Assembly: GCF_013185915.1 (NCBI RefSeq)
Contig: NZ_JAAZUH010000001.1
Span: forward strand, 1,798,001-1,862,000
Length of the DNA: 64,000 nt
Reading direction: 5' to 3'
Source: Stenotrophomonas bentonitica
GTDB taxonomy: Bacteria; Pseudomonadota; Gammaproteobacteria; Xanthomonadales; Xanthomonadaceae
The position numbers were made by a program, and so were the translations under genes. The notes under the pieces are model-generated. The model worked only from the letters and a program-made list of their open reading frames with translations, was not told the DNA's origin and searched no databases. Of the stretch, positions 37,549 to 46,853 are shown in pieces. Numbering within the stretch: position 1 is the first letter of the stretch; the number at the start of each line of letters is the position of its first letter.

Positions 37549-38217
37549 ATGGCCAGAAAAACCAAAGAAGCGGCCCAGGCGACGCGCGAGGGGATCCTCG
37601 ACGCGGCCCAGGTCTGCTTCCACGAATTCGGGGTCGCCGGGACCAGCCTGGCGATGATCGGCGAGCGCGCGGGCTATACCCGGGGCGCGGTGTACTGGCA
37701 CTTCAAGAACAAGTCGGAGGTGCTCACGGCGATGATCGACCGCGAGCGCATCCCGTTCATCGAGCGCCTGCGGCGTACGGCGTCGTCCAAGCGCACGACG
37801 CCGGTGCGCGACCTGCGGTCGGCGCTGCTGGTGTCGTTCCAGGAAATTTCAGAGGACGAGCGCCTGCGCAACATGCTGGAGATCATGCTGCGCAACGATC
37901 TGTCGGTGGAAAGCCAGGCGATGCAGGAGATGCAGCGCGAGATGTCGCGCGAGGAGCTGGCGATCATCGGCGCGGCGATGCAGCGCGCGCGCGAACTGGG
38001 TCAGTTGCGCGAGGGCGTGGACGTGGACACGGTGGCGCGCATCATCAGCACGAGCCTGACCGGGGTGCTGTACAGCGCGATGCTGGAGCCGGAACTGTTC
38101 GAGCTGCAGCGCGACGGCCGGCAGACGCTGGACGCGATCTTCAGTGCGTTCGTGGTGCCCGGCGTATTCGAACCGGGCTCGCCGCCCGAGGCGTTGCCGA
38201 CGGACGACGAGGCATAG
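37549..38217 (+). CDS. smeT: TetR-family repressor of the efflux operon (SmeT-like)
   Basis: 222 residues. N-terminal helix-turn-helix (MARKTKEAAQATREGILDAA to GYTRGAVYWHFKNK, about 1-55) of the AcrR/SmeT type, followed by an all-helical ligand domain. It should repress both itself and smeDEF, and release on binding inducers such as triclosan or flavonoids in S. maltophilia. ATG 37549 gives the canonical MARKTKE start; the longer frame from a TTG at 37492 begins inside the operator. Convergent with hslU across a SMAG palindrome. Confidence 0.88.
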   Translation: MARKTKEAAQATREGILDAAQVCFHEFGVAGTSLAMIGERAGYTRGAVYWHFKNKSEVLTAMIDRERIPFIERLRRTASSKRTTPVRDLRSALLVSFQEISEDERLRNMLEIMLRNDLSVESQAMQEMQREMSREELAIIGAAMQRARELGQLREGVDVDTVARIISTSLTGVLYSAMLEPELFELQRDGRQTLDAIFSAFVVPGVFEPGSPPEALPTDDEA

Positions 38218-38220
38218 CTG

Positions 38221-38243
38221 GTAGAGCCGGGCCCTGCCCGGCT
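38221..38243 (+). repeat. SMAG-type REP palindrome
   Basis: GTAGA, then GCCGGGC, loop CCT, GCCCGGC. It starts 3 bp after the smeT stop codon and separates convergent smeT and hslU. Confidence 0.8.
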
Positions 38244-38261
38244 CCACAACGCCGAACCTGG

Positions 38262-39638
38262 TTACAGGATGTAACGGCTCAGATCCGGATCCTTGACCAG
38301 TTCACCCAGGTGCTTGTCCACGTAGGCCTTGTCGATGGCGATGGTTTCGCCGTCGCGGTCCGGGGCTTCGTAGCTGAGCGAGTCGAGCAGGCGTTCCAGC
38401 ACGGTGTGCAGGCGACGGGCACCGATGTTTTCCTGGCGTTCGTTGACCTGGAAGGCGATCTCGGCGAGGCGGTCGACCGCGTCTGCGGTGAAGGTGACGG
38501 CCACGCCTTCGGTCTGCAGCAGGGCTTCGTACTGCTTGGTCAGCGCGGCCTTGGGCTCGGTCAGGATGCGTACGAAGTCGTCCTTGCTCAGCGCGCCCAG
38601 TTCGACCCGGATCGGGAAACGACCCTGCAGTTCGGGGATCAGGTCGCTGGGCTTGGCCAGGTGGAACGCGCCCGAGGCGATGAACAGGATGTGGTCGGTC
38701 TTGATCGTGCCGTACTTGGTCGAGACGTTGGAGCCTTCCACCAGCGGCAGCAGGTCGCGCTGCACGCCTTCGCGGGAGACGTCGCCACCGCCGACGTTGT
38801 CGCCGCGCTTGGCGACCTTGTCGATTTCGTCGATGAACACGATGCCGTGCTGTTCGCAGGCTTCGATCGCGGCGGTGCGGATGTCGTCTTCGTTGACCAG
38901 CTTGCCGGCTTCTTCTTCCACCAGCAGCGGGCGCGCGGCCTTGATGGTCAAGGTGCGCTTCTGCGCCTTGGCGCCGCCACCAAGGTTGGCGAACATCGAC
39001 TTCAGCTGCTGGCCCATTTCTTCCATGCCCGGCGGGGTCATGATGTCCAGGCTGACGTTGGCCGAGATGTCGAGTTCGATCTCGCGCTCGTCCAGTTCGC
39101 CGTTGCGCAGCATGCGACGGAACTTGATGCGGGTTTCATTGTCCTGCGCGGACGGCTCGTTGCGCGCGGCTTCGGGGTCGAAACCGATGCCGCCGGCGCG
39201 GCGCGGCAGCAGCGCGTCGAGGATGCGGTCTTCGGCGCGCTCTTCGGCCTGGGTGCGTACGCGCACCTTGGCCTGTTCGCGGTAGAGCTTGACGGCGGTG
39301 TCGGCCAGGTCGCGGATGATCTGTTCGACGTCCTTGCCGACGTAACCCACCTCGGTGAAGCGGGTGGCTTCGACCTTCACGAACGGGGCGTTGGCCAGGG
39401 TGGCCAGGCGACGCGCGATCTCGGTCTTGCCGACGCCGGTCGGACCGATCATCAGGATGTTCTTGGGCATGACTTCATTGCGCAGCTCCGGCACCAGCTG
39501 CATGCGGCGCCAGCGGTTCCGCAGCGCGATGGCCACCGCGCGCTTGGCGTCGTGCTGGCCGACGATATGCCGGTCCAGCTCCTGCACGATCTCGCGCGGG
39601 GTCATGGTGGCGGAGGACACTTCGATCTTGTGGGGCAT
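38262..39638 (-). CDS. hslU: HslU, ATPase subunit of the HslUV protease
   Basis: 458 residues, AAA+ Clp family. Walker A in [17 protein letters not shown], Walker B in [13 protein letters not shown], the intermediate domain between them, the pore loop GYVG ([10 protein letters not shown]), and the C-terminal tail ending DLSRYIL that docks into HslV. It unfolds substrates and feeds them to HslV. ATG 39638 gives the usual [18 protein letters not shown] start; MTPREIV 11 codons later is an alternative. A REP pair lies in the 139-bp gap after hslV. Confidence 0.95.
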   Translation of the reverse strand: MPHKIEVSSATMTPREIVQELDRHIVGQHDAKRAVAIALRNRWRRMQLVPELRNEVMPKNILMIGPTGVGKTEIARRLATLANAPFVKVEATRFTEVGYVGKDVEQIIRDLADTAVKLYREQAKVRVRTQAEERAEDRILDALLPRRAGGIGFDPEAARNEPSAQDNETRIKFRRMLRNGELDEREIELDISANVSLDIMTPPGMEEMGQQLKSMFANLGGGAKAQKRTLTIKAARPLLVEEEAGKLVNEDDIRTAAIEACEQHGIVFIDEIDKVAKRGDNVGGGDVSREGVQRDLLPLVEGSNVSTKYGTIKTDHILFIASGAFHLAKPSDLIPELQGRFPIRVELGALSKDDFVRILTEPKAALTKQYEALLQTEGVAVTFTADAVDRLAEIAFQVNERQENIGARRLHTVLERLLDSLSYEAPDRDGETIAIDKAYVDKHLGELVKDPDLSRYIL

Positions 39639-39700
39639 GGGTGTGCTCACATGAAATTGGGTAGGGCTGTCGCGATGTCGAAAGGCAACGTAACGGTGAG

Positions 39701-39759
39701 GTAGAGCCACGCCCTGCGTGGCTGGTCCGGCACCGCTGCCACGCAGGGCGTGGCACTAC
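39701..39759. repeat. Inverted pair of SMAG-type palindromes between hslV and hslU
   Basis: 39701-39722: GTAGA, GCCACGC, loop CCT, GCGTGGC. 39738-39759: GCCACGC, loop AGG, GCGTGGC, ACTAC. Both lie within the hslV-hslU intercistronic region, so a joint transcript would carry them and could be processed or protected there. Confidence 0.82.
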
Positions 39760-39777
39760 GAGCTGTAACGCGGCGCG

Positions 39778-40329
39778 TTACAGCTCCTCAACCACGACGT
39801 TGCGGTTGGTGTAGATGCAGATGTCGCCGGCGATGTTGATCGCTTCGCTGGCAATGGTGCGTGCGTCCAGTTCGGTGTGCGCCATCAAGGCGCGCGCGGC
39901 GGACAAGGCGTAGGAACCGCCGGAACCGATCGCGATGATGCCGTCTTCCGGCTCGATCACGTCGCCGGTGCCGCTGATGATCAGCGAGGTTTCCTTGTCG
40001 GCCACGGCCAGCAGCGCTTCGAGCTTGCCGAGGCGGCGCTCGGTGCGCCAATCCTTGGCCAGCTCCACGGCAGCGCGGGTCAGCTGGCCGTGCTTTTCGA
40101 GCTTGGCTTCGAACAGTTCGAACAGGGTGAAGGCGTCAGCCGCTGCGCCGGCGAAACCGGCCAGCACCTGGCCGTCGCGTCCCAGTCGGCGCACCTTGCG
40201 CGCGTTGCCCTTCATCACGGTGTGGCCCAGCGTGACCTGGCCGTCGCCGGCGATCGCCACGTGCTCGCCGCGACGCACGCAGACGATGGTGGTGGCATGA
40301 AATACGGTGGGGTTCTGACTGGGATCCAT
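39778..40329 (-). CDS. hslV: HslV, peptidase subunit of the HslUV protease
   Basis: 183 residues, T1 family. The nucleophile Thr follows the propeptide [12 protein letters not shown] (ATTIVCVRR), with Lys in [10 protein letters not shown] and the [14 protein letters not shown] motif. It forms a double hexamer and degrades proteins unfolded by HslU. ATG 40329 is the family start; the much longer frame upstream (to 40689) is read-through of other genes. 74 bp follow the DUF3079 gene. Confidence 0.95.
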   Translation of the reverse strand: MDPSQNPTVFHATTIVCVRRGEHVAIAGDGQVTLGHTVMKGNARKVRRLGRDGQVLAGFAGAAADAFTLFELFEAKLEKHGQLTRAAVELAKDWRTERRLGKLEALLAVADKETSLIISGTGDVIEPEDGIIAIGSGGSYALSAARALMAHTELDARTIASEAINIAGDICIYTNRNVVVEEL

Positions 40330-40403
40330 GGTGCCTCCGGTAGCTGTTCGAGGGACATGGGGCCGCCCGCCGCTGCCATCAAGCCTGCGCATGAAGCTGC
40401 CGT

Positions 40404-40604
40404 TCAGCGCTTGACGTGCGACGGCCGCTCCGGATCGGGCTCCAGCCCCCACGCCACGTACCAGTCTTCCCCCTGGGTCTCGGCCGGATGCAGCGTACGC
40501 CCGGAGCCATTGCCGCATTTCAGCTGCTCTGCCGCGCAGTAAAGATCGCAGCCCCAGCAGAGACGCTCGGGGTGTTTCGGGTTCAACGGAAAAGGTCTGG
40601 CCAT
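40404..40604 (-). CDS. DUF3079 small Cys-rich protein
   Basis: 66 residues with a conserved core: [19 protein letters not shown] and [13 protein letters not shown]. Four Cys (two in CWGC, then DLYC and KCGNG) suggest a metal- or cluster-binding protein. AGGAGG lies 7 bp upstream of ATG 40604. It sits between xerC and hslV on the same strand, with a perfect FNR-type box 51 bp upstream of its start. Function unknown. Confidence 0.82.
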   Translation of the reverse strand: MARPFPLNPKHPERLCWGCDLYCAAEQLKCGNGSGRTLHPAETQGEDWYVAWGLEPDPERPSHVKR

Positions 40605-40654
40605 CCTGGACTCCTCCTGAGCCCTCACGATGCGCCCCGCCCACGGCCCCCGCA

Positions 40655-40668
40655 TTGATCCAGATCAA
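40655..40668 (-). promoter_or_regulatory. Perfect FNR-type box upstream of DUF3079-hslV
   Basis: TTGAT-CCAG-ATCAA. For a class II promoter the start would be near 40620, giving a leader of about 16 nt that contains the AGGAGG site. The -10 at the expected place (CATCGT) is weak, as is common for activator-dependent promoters. Confidence 0.55.
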
Positions 40669-40689
40669 GCCGAAGCGACCGCCCCGCAT

Positions 40690-41595
40690 TCAGCCGCCCG
40701 GCGGCGTGCCCTCACCCGGGTCCTTGCGCCGCTTGGCGCGGGGATGCGCGGCGTCATACACCTTGGCCAGGTGCTGGAAGTCCAGGTGGGTGTAGATCTG
40801 GGTGGTGGCGATGTCGGCGTGGCCGAGCAGTTCCTGCACGCCGCGCAGGTCGCCGGAGGACTCCAGGATGTGGCTGGCGAAACTGTGCCGCAGCATGTGC
40901 GGGTGCACGTGCTTGAACAGTCCCTGGCGCTGGGCCAGCTGGCGGATCCGGATCTGCACGGCGCGCTGGGTGATCGGTCCGCCCTTGCGTCCTGGGAACA
41001 CCGGTTGCGCCTCGCTGCCACCGCTCTCGTCGCGCCAGCCCAGCAGCGCGTCGCGCGCGTGCGAACCGAACGGCACGCGGCGCTGCCGGTTGCCCTTGCC
41101 GAGCACGTTGACCAGGCCGGTGGCGAAATCCAGGTCACGCCAGATCAACGCGCACAGCTCGCTCAGGCGCAGGCCGGACGAGTAGAACAATTCCAGCAGC
41201 GCGCGGTCGCGCAAGCCCAGCGGCGCGTCCGTGGGAAGTTCCACCAGCCGCACCGCCTCGTCCGCGTCGAGCACCTGCGGCAGTTTGCGCGGCGCCTTCG
41301 GCGCCTTCAGCCCGGCGGCCGGGCTTGCGGCGATGCGCTGGTGCTTGAGCAGCCACGCATAGAAGCTGCGGCAGGCCGACAACCGGCGCTGCAGCGACTT
41401 CGGCGCCAGTCCGCGGCGGTGTTCGTCGGCGATGAACCGACGCAGCTGCGGACCGTCGAGGGCTTCGGCGCTCGCATCCTGCTGGGTCGCCCAGCTGCCG
41501 AGCGCGTCCAGGTCGCGCCGGTAGGCGTCCAGCGTGTGCGCCGACGCGCGGCGCTCCACCTGCAGGTAGGCGAGGAAGTCCTGGACAGCGTTCAT
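40690..41595 (-). CDS. xerC: Tyrosine recombinase XerC
   Basis: 301 residues. N-terminal SAM-like DNA-binding domain, then the catalytic domain with Arg in [11 protein letters not shown], Lys in [12 protein letters not shown], HxxR in [12 protein letters not shown], His in [11 protein letters not shown] and the nucleophile Tyr in [10 protein letters not shown]. With XerD it resolves chromosome dimers at dif. Fourth gene of lptM-dapF-DUF484-xerC, the same order as in E. coli; 22 bp after DUF484. Confidence 0.96.
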   Translation of the reverse strand: MNAVQDFLAYLQVERRASAHTLDAYRRDLDALGSWATQQDASAEALDGPQLRRFIADEHRRGLAPKSLQRRLSACRSFYAWLLKHQRIAASPAAGLKAPKAPRKLPQVLDADEAVRLVELPTDAPLGLRDRALLELFYSSGLRLSELCALIWRDLDFATGLVNVLGKGNRQRRVPFGSHARDALLGWRDESGGSEAQPVFPGRKGGPITQRAVQIRIRQLAQRQGLFKHVHPHMLRHSFASHILESSGDLRGVQELLGHADIATTQIYTHLDFQHLAKVYDAAHPRAKRRKDPGEGTPPGG

Positions 41596-41617
41596 GCAGT
41601 CGCTCGCCGGCTGGGGC

Positions 41618-42295
41618 TCAGGCCGGGTCGAACCGCTTGAGCGCCACGGCCAAGGCTTCGCCCATCATGCGCAGGAACAGCGTCCCCATGCCCGGGTAGA
41701 AGCGGTTGCCGTCATGGCTGCCGACCGCGATCAGGCCCACGCCGGGCAGTGGCAGCAAGGCGCTGGACTGCACTTCGTCGACCCGCCCGCCGTACAGCAC
41801 GGTGTTCTTCTCCGGCTGCAGGCGGCCACAGATCGGCTCGCCGTCCTTCAGGCAGTCGCGGAACGAGGCCAGCAGCGGGCTGCCTTCCTCGATCACCTGC
41901 AGCCACGGCGCCTGTTCCAGCCCCGGCACCGGCTGCAGCACCACCAGGCGGACCAGGTCGCCGGCGAAATCCTCTTCCAGCGACGCGGCCATCGCCCGCA
42001 GGGTGTCGGCCGCATTGTCCTGCTTCATCAGCGCCAGGGTGAGCTGGTGGGTGCGCACGGCCAGGCGTTCATTGACCTGCGCGTTGGCGGCCAGGTCGGC
42101 CAGCCGCCGCGACAGTTCGCGGTTCTTGTCGCGCAGCACTTCCAGCTGGTAGCTGGCCAGCGACGCGGTGGGGCCGTCATCGCGCGGCACCACGAGGGTC
42201 AGCGCCAGGTCCGGGAACTGCTTCAGGAACGCCGGGTGGCGGCGCAACCAGGCGGCGACTTCATGCGCCCCGATCTTCTCGACGGTCTCGCTCAT
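41618..42295 (-). CDS. DUF484-family GAF-like protein
   Basis: 225 residues. N-terminal [27 protein letters not shown] and the C-terminal [22 protein letters not shown] are diagnostic of DUF484, which folds as a GAF domain preceded by a helical segment. Always found beside xerC and dapF in gammaproteobacteria; function not known. Start overlaps the dapF stop by 4 bp; the longer frame reading upstream is antisense dapF sequence in another frame. Confidence 0.88.
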   Translation of the reverse strand: MSETVEKIGAHEVAAWLRRHPAFLKQFPDLALTLVVPRDDGPTASLASYQLEVLRDKNRELSRRLADLAANAQVNERLAVRTHQLTLALMKQDNAADTLRAMAASLEEDFAGDLVRLVVLQPVPGLEQAPWLQVIEEGSPLLASFRDCLKDGEPICGRLQPEKNTVLYGGRVDEVQSSALLPLPGVGLIAVGSHDGNRFYPGMGTLFLRMMGEALAVALKRFDPA

Positions 42296-43143
42296 GCGTT
42301 CCACTCCCCTTCGAAGACGAATGCGGCGGGGCCGGACATCACCACTTCGGCGTCGTCGCTGGGCCAGCGCAGGCGCAGGTCGCCGCCCGGCAGCGACACG
42401 GTGGCGTCGCGCTGCAGGCGGCCGCGCTGCATCATCACCACGGCGGCGGCGCAGGCACCGCTGCCGCAGGCCAGGGTTTCGCCGACGCCGCGCTCGAACA
42501 CGCGCAGGCGTGCCTGCTGCGGGTCGATGACCTGCACGAAGCCGACATTGACCGACTGCGGAAAGCTCGCGTGCTGCTGCAGCAGCGGGCCCAGCCGCTC
42601 CACCGGTGCCGCGTCGACCAGGCCGACTTCGATCACCGCATGCGGGTTGCCCATGGACACCGCGCCAAAGCGGACGGCATCGCCCTGCAGCGGCAGCACG
42701 TACTCCGGACGCGCGCGGGCAAAGCCCAGCAGCGGCACCTGCTCCGGTTCGAAGCGCGGCACGCCCATCGCCACGGCGTACTGGTCGCTGCCGATGCGCT
42801 CGATGGCGTGCGTGGCCAGCGGGCTGTCGATGTTGAAACGTTCGCCCTGCGCGGCGCCGTCGCGAACCAGCCAGGCGGCCACGCAGCGCGCGCCATTGCC
42901 GCACTGCTCGGACTGCGAACCGTCCGAGTTCCAGATCCGGTAGGCCGCGACCGAGCCTTCGGCGCGCGGCGGTTCGATGGTCAGGATCTGGTCGCAGCCG
43001 ACGCCGGTGTGGCGGTCGGCCAGCCGGGCAGCCAGCGCCGGGGTCGGTGCGGGCGTACCGTCACGCAGGTCGAGCACGACGAAATCATTGCCGGCGCCGT
43101 GCATCTTGCTGAAGCGCAGCGCGGGAGCAGCGGCCTTACTCAT
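42292..43143 (-). CDS. dapF: Diaminopimelate epimerase
   Basis: 283 residues. Converts LL- to meso-diaminopimelate for lysine and peptidoglycan. N-terminal [15 protein letters not shown], catalytic Cys in [10 protein letters not shown] and in [15 protein letters not shown] 43143 overlaps the lptM stop by 8 bp. Length is standard. Confidence 0.96.
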   Translation of the reverse strand: MSKAAAPALRFSKMHGAGNDFVVLDLRDGTPAPTPALAARLADRHTGVGCDQILTIEPPRAEGSVAAYRIWNSDGSQSEQCGNGARCVAAWLVRDGAAQGERFNIDSPLATHAIERIGSDQYAVAMGVPRFEPEQVPLLGFARARPEYVLPLQGDAVRFGAVSMGNPHAVIEVGLVDAAPVERLGPLLQQHASFPQSVNVGFVQVIDPQQARLRVFERGVGETLACGSGACAAAVVMMQRGRLQRDATVSLPGGDLRLRWPSDDAEVVMSGPAAFVFEGEWNA

Positions 43144-43375
43144 TCCCGTCGTCGTCGGTGTCGGTGTCGGTGCCGAGCTGCGGGTCGACCGGATCGGGCA
43201 CCACCTGTGGATCGTTGGTGGCGTCGGTGGCCTCGGCATCAGCGGCCGGTTCGACCACCTGCTCTTCCACCGGCACCGGCTTCTGCGGCATCACCAGCGG
43301 GCCCTTGTTGCCACAGGCCGAAAGGGACAGCAGCGCCAGCGCTGCCAACGGAATCAGGATGCGATTAGTGCTCAT
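43136..43375 (-). CDS. lptM: LptM-like small lipoprotein (YifL)
   Basis: 79 residues. Signal peptide with lipobox [18 protein letters not shown] directly after the lipid Cys is the mark of LptM, which helps LptD oxidise its disulfides in E. coli. The remainder is acidic and Pro-rich (ending [11 protein letters not shown]) and longer than in E. coli. Directly upstream of dapF, as in E. coli. The longer upstream frame is not protein-like. Confidence 0.85.
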   Translation of the reverse strand: MSTNRILIPLAALALLSLSACGNKGPLVMPQKPVPVEEQVVEPAADAEATDATNDPQVVPDPVDPQLGTDTDTDDDGNE

Positions 43376-43400
43376 GGTTCGAGTATAGGGGCTAGTGGCG

Positions 43401-45518
43401 TTACGGGGTGGTGTCCACGCCCAGCTGTTCGAGCACGAACGCGTAGGACTCGGCCAGTTCGCGATAGCGCTGGAAGCGGCCCGACTTGCCGCCGTGGCCG
43501 GCTTCCATGTTCGTGCGGAACACGATCGGCGCCGTGCCGGTGTTGTCATCGCGCAGGCGCGCCACCCACTTGGCCGGCTCCCAGTACTGCACCTGCGAGT
43601 CCCACAGGCCGGTACCGACGAACAGCGACGGGTAAGCCTGGCGGGTGACGTTGTCGTACGGCGAGTAGCGCAGCATGTAGTCGTAGTACTCGCGCTGCTC
43701 CGGGTTGCCCCACTCGTCGTACTCGTTGGTGGTCAGCGGGATGGTCGGGTCGAGCATGGTGGTGACCACGTCGACGAACGGCACCTGCGCCACCATCACC
43801 CGATAGTCCTGCGGAGCCTGGTTGGCCACCGCCCCCATCAGCAGGCCGCCGGCGCTGCCGCCGGAAGCCGCCACGCGGTCCTTGGCCGCATAGCCCTGGC
43901 GGACCAGCTCGCGGGTGACATCAACGAAGTCGTTGAAGGTGTTCTGCTTGTTCAGCAGCTTGCCGTCGTCGTACCAGGCGCGGCCCATTTCCTCGCCGCC
44001 ACGGATGTGCGCGATGGCATACACCACGCCACGGTCGAGCAGGCTGACCACGGTCTGGTTGAAGCCCGGGTCCATCGACATGCCGTAGCTGCCGTAGGCG
44101 TACTGGTACAGCGCGGCGCTGCCGTCCTTCCTGAACCCGTTTCGGTAGACCAGCGACACCGGCACCTTGGCGCCGTCGCGCGCGGTCACCCAGACCCGCT
44201 CGGTGGTGTACTGCGACGGGTCGTACCCGATCACCGGCTGCTGCTTGAGCTGGCGACGCTCGCCGGTGACGGTGTTGAGCTCGAAGGTGGTGGCCGGCGT
44301 GGTCAGCGAGGTATAGGCGTAGCGCAGCCACGGCGTGTCCGCTTCCGGGTTGGCAGCCAGGCCCATCGAGTAGGCCGGTTCGTCGGCCTTGACGTAGTCC
44401 TGGCGGCCATCGGCGAACAGCAGGCGCACGCGTTCCAGCGCGTTGGACCGTTCGGCAATCGCAGTGAACCCATCGAAAAGCTCGAAGCCTTCGACCAGCA
44501 CGCTGTCGTCGTGCGCGACCCAGTCCTTCCACTGGCTGCGCGCGGTGGCGTCGGTCGGCGCGGTGACGATCTTGAAGTTCTTCGCGCCGGCGTCGTTGGT
44601 GCGGATCACCCAGCGCCCATCGAAGTGGTCGGCGTCGTATTCGACGTCGCGCGCACGCGGGGCCAGCACGGTGAACGCCTGCGGGTTGGCGGCCGGTGCG
44701 TAGCGGCTTTCCGAGCTCACCGTACTGTGCAGGTCGATGGTGATGAAACGGTCGTCGCGGGTGCGGCCCACGCCCATGTAGAAGCTGTCGTCCTCTTCTT
44801 CGTAGACGAGCACGTCGCTGCTGACCGGGGTGCCCAGCACGTGCTTCTTCACCCGCACCGTGAGCAGCGTTTCCGGGTCGTTCTCCACGTAGAACAGGGT
44901 GCGGTTGTCGTCGGCCCAGACCACGTTCGCCGAGACGTTCTCGATGCGGTCGGGCAGCACCTCGCCGGTACGCAGGTCCTTGAAGCGGATCACGTACTGG
45001 CGACGACCCACCTCATCCTCGGCCCAGGCCAGCAGCTGGTTGTCCTGGCTGACCTCGGCATCGTCGACGCTGAAATAGCCCTTGCCGGCGGCCATCTGGT
45101 TGATATCCAGCAGGATCTCTTCCGGTGCCTCCATGCTGCCCTTGCGGCGCGCCTGGATCGGATAATCCTTGCCGGTCTCGAAGCGGGTGTAATACCAGTA
45201 GCCGCGCTCACGCGCCGGCACGCTGGCGTCGTCCTGCTTGATCCGGCCGACGATCTCCTTGTACAGCGTGTCCTGCAGCGGCTTCAGCGGCGCCATCACC
45301 TGGTCGGTATAGGCGTTTTCCGCATTCAGGTAGGCCAGCATCGCCGGCGCTTCGCGCTTGTCGTCGCGCAGCCAGTAGTAGTCGTCGTTGCGGGTGGCGC
45401 CAAACGGCGTGGTCACCGTGTGCGGATGCTTCTCGGCGTCGGGTGGGGTCAGCGCGGGGGCGGCATGCACGGAAGCGGTCATCAGGCTGGCAACCAGGAA
45501 AGAGACGGTGGGATTCAC
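43401..45518 (-). CDS. ptrB: Oligopeptidase B-like S9 serine peptidase, exported
   Basis: 705 residues. Signal peptide MNPTVSFLVASLMTASVHA, unlike cytoplasmic E. coli PtrB. Seven-bladed propeller (about 90-430) and alpha/beta hydrolase domain with Ser in AASGGSAGGLL, Asp in GTGLWDSQVQYWEP and His in EAGHGGKSGR. It cleaves short peptides after Arg or Lys. Divergent from the aminotransferase gene. Confidence 0.93.
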   Translation of the reverse strand: MNPTVSFLVASLMTASVHAAPALTPPDAEKHPHTVTTPFGATRNDDYYWLRDDKREAPAMLAYLNAENAYTDQVMAPLKPLQDTLYKEIVGRIKQDDASVPARERGYWYYTRFETGKDYPIQARRKGSMEAPEEILLDINQMAAGKGYFSVDDAEVSQDNQLLAWAEDEVGRRQYVIRFKDLRTGEVLPDRIENVSANVVWADDNRTLFYVENDPETLLTVRVKKHVLGTPVSSDVLVYEEEDDSFYMGVGRTRDDRFITIDLHSTVSSESRYAPAANPQAFTVLAPRARDVEYDADHFDGRWVIRTNDAGAKNFKIVTAPTDATARSQWKDWVAHDDSVLVEGFELFDGFTAIAERSNALERVRLLFADGRQDYVKADEPAYSMGLAANPEADTPWLRYAYTSLTTPATTFELNTVTGERRQLKQQPVIGYDPSQYTTERVWVTARDGAKVPVSLVYRNGFRKDGSAALYQYAYGSYGMSMDPGFNQTVVSLLDRGVVYAIAHIRGGEEMGRAWYDDGKLLNKQNTFNDFVDVTRELVRQGYAAKDRVAASGGSAGGLLMGAVANQAPQDYRVMVAQVPFVDVVTTMLDPTIPLTTNEYDEWGNPEQREYYDYMLRYSPYDNVTRQAYPSLFVGTGLWDSQVQYWEPAKWVARLRDDNTGTAPIVFRTNMEAGHGGKSGRFQRYRELAESYAFVLEQLGVDTTP

Positions 45519-45595
45519 GAAATAAGGCTCCTTGCCCGCGAATGCAATGGTGGTGGCGCAGTCTAGCCCGTGGGCGCTCGCCTATCATGGGGCGC

Positions 45596-46780
45596 ATGAG
45601 CACCCCCACCCCCACGGCCGGCTACAGCCGCCGCAGCCAGGACATCGCCCCCTTCCACGTGATGTCCCTGCTGGCCCGCGCACAGGCGCTGGAGCAGCAG
45701 GGCTTCGACGTGATCCACCTGGAGATCGGCGAACCGGACTTCACCACCGCCGACCCGATCGTGCGCGCCGGCCAGGCCGCGCTGGCCGCCGGGCACACCC
45801 GCTACACCGCGGCGCGTGGCTTGCCGGCGCTGCGCGCGGCCATCGCCGGGTATTACGGCACGCGCTACAACCTGGACCTGGACCCCGAGCGGATCCTGGT
45901 CACCCCGGGTGGTTCGGGCGCGCTGCTGCTGGCCAGCAGCCTGCTGGTCGACCCGGACCGGCACTGGCTGCTGGCCGACCCCGGCTACCCGTGCAACCGG
46001 CATTTCCTGCGCCTGGTGGAAGGCGCCGCGCAGCTGGTCCCGGTCGGTCCGCAGACCGCCTACCAGCTGACCCCGGCGCTGGTGGACGCGCACTGGAATG
46101 CGGCCAGCGTGGGCGCGCTGGTGGCCTCGCCGGCCAATCCGACCGGCACGGTGCTGCCTGCGGATGCGCTGTCGGCGTTGTCGCAGTCATTGAAGGCGCG
46201 TGGCGGGCACCTGGTGGTGGACGAGATCTACCACGGCCTGACCTACGGGATGGACGCGCCCAGCGTGCTGCAGGTGGACGACGACGCCTTCGTGTTGAAC
46301 AGCTTCTCCAAGTACTTCGGCATGACCGGATGGCGCCTGGGCTGGCTGGTGGCACCGCCGCAGGCCGTACCCGAACTGGAGAAGCTGGCGCAGAACCTGT
46401 ACATCAGCGCCTCCAGCATTGCCCAGCACGCGGCGCTGGCCTGCTTCGAGCCGGACACCCTGGCCATCTTCGAGCAGCGCCGGCATGCCTTCCAGGCCCG
46501 CCGCGACTACCTGCTGCCGGCCCTGCGCGAGCTGGGCTTCCGGATCGAGGTCGAGCCCGAAGGGGCGTTCTATCTTTACTGCGACGTAAGCGGCTTTACC
46601 GACGACGCCCAGGCGTTCTGCGCGCACTTCCTGGAAACCGAGCACGTGGCGTTTACGCCCGGGCTGGATTTCGGCCACTACCGCGCCAACCAGCACGTCC
46701 GGCTGGCGTACACGCAGGAGATTCCGCGGCTGCAGGAAGCGGTGGCGCGGATCCGGCGCGGGCTGGAAACCTGGCGGTAA
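45596..46780 (+). CDS. Class I/II PLP-dependent aminotransferase
   Basis: 394 residues, fold type I. PLP Lys in NSFSKYFGMTGWRLGW, phosphate and ring contacts in SPANPTGTVLP and VVDEIYHGLTY, N-terminal IHLEIGEPDF. Resembles aspartate/alanine-type aminotransferases; the amino donor cannot be read from sequence. ATG 45596 or the ATG three codons upstream (45587) is possible. The stop codon is the left edge of the terminator of the convergent gene. Confidence 0.87.
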   Translation: MSTPTPTAGYSRRSQDIAPFHVMSLLARAQALEQQGFDVIHLEIGEPDFTTADPIVRAGQAALAAGHTRYTAARGLPALRAAIAGYYGTRYNLDLDPERILVTPGGSGALLLASSLLVDPDRHWLLADPGYPCNRHFLRLVEGAAQLVPVGPQTAYQLTPALVDAHWNAASVGALVASPANPTGTVLPADALSALSQSLKARGGHLVVDEIYHGLTYGMDAPSVLQVDDDAFVLNSFSKYFGMTGWRLGWLVAPPQAVPELEKLAQNLYISASSIAQHAALACFEPDTLAIFEQRRHAFQARRDYLLPALRELGFRIEVEPEGAFYLYCDVSGFTDDAQAFCAHFLETEHVAFTPGLDFGHYRANQHVRLAYTQEIPRLQEAVARIRRGLETWR

Positions 46781-46810
46781 AAAAAACGCCGCGCAGTGCT
46801 GCGCGGCGTT
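46779..46810 (-). terminator. Terminator of the downstream prolyl oligopeptidase gene
   Basis: Stem AACGCCGCGCAG/CTGCGCGGCGTT (46785-46796 with 46799-46810), followed on the minus strand by eight T (46779-46786). It overlaps the last base pairs of the aminotransferase stop. Confidence 0.93.
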
Positions 46811-46853
46811 GAAAAAGGGTGGAGCCAACCAGACGCCCCACCACCCGGATCGG

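Noticed and set aside
40330..40689. N-terminal extension of HslV that would give a 303-residue protein
   Set aside because: The extension runs over the DUF3079 gene in another frame; the family start and propeptide are at 40329.
41618..42904. A 428-residue protein combining DUF484 with an upstream domain
   Set aside because: The first 200 residues are dapF read in another frame; the real DUF484 starts at 42295.
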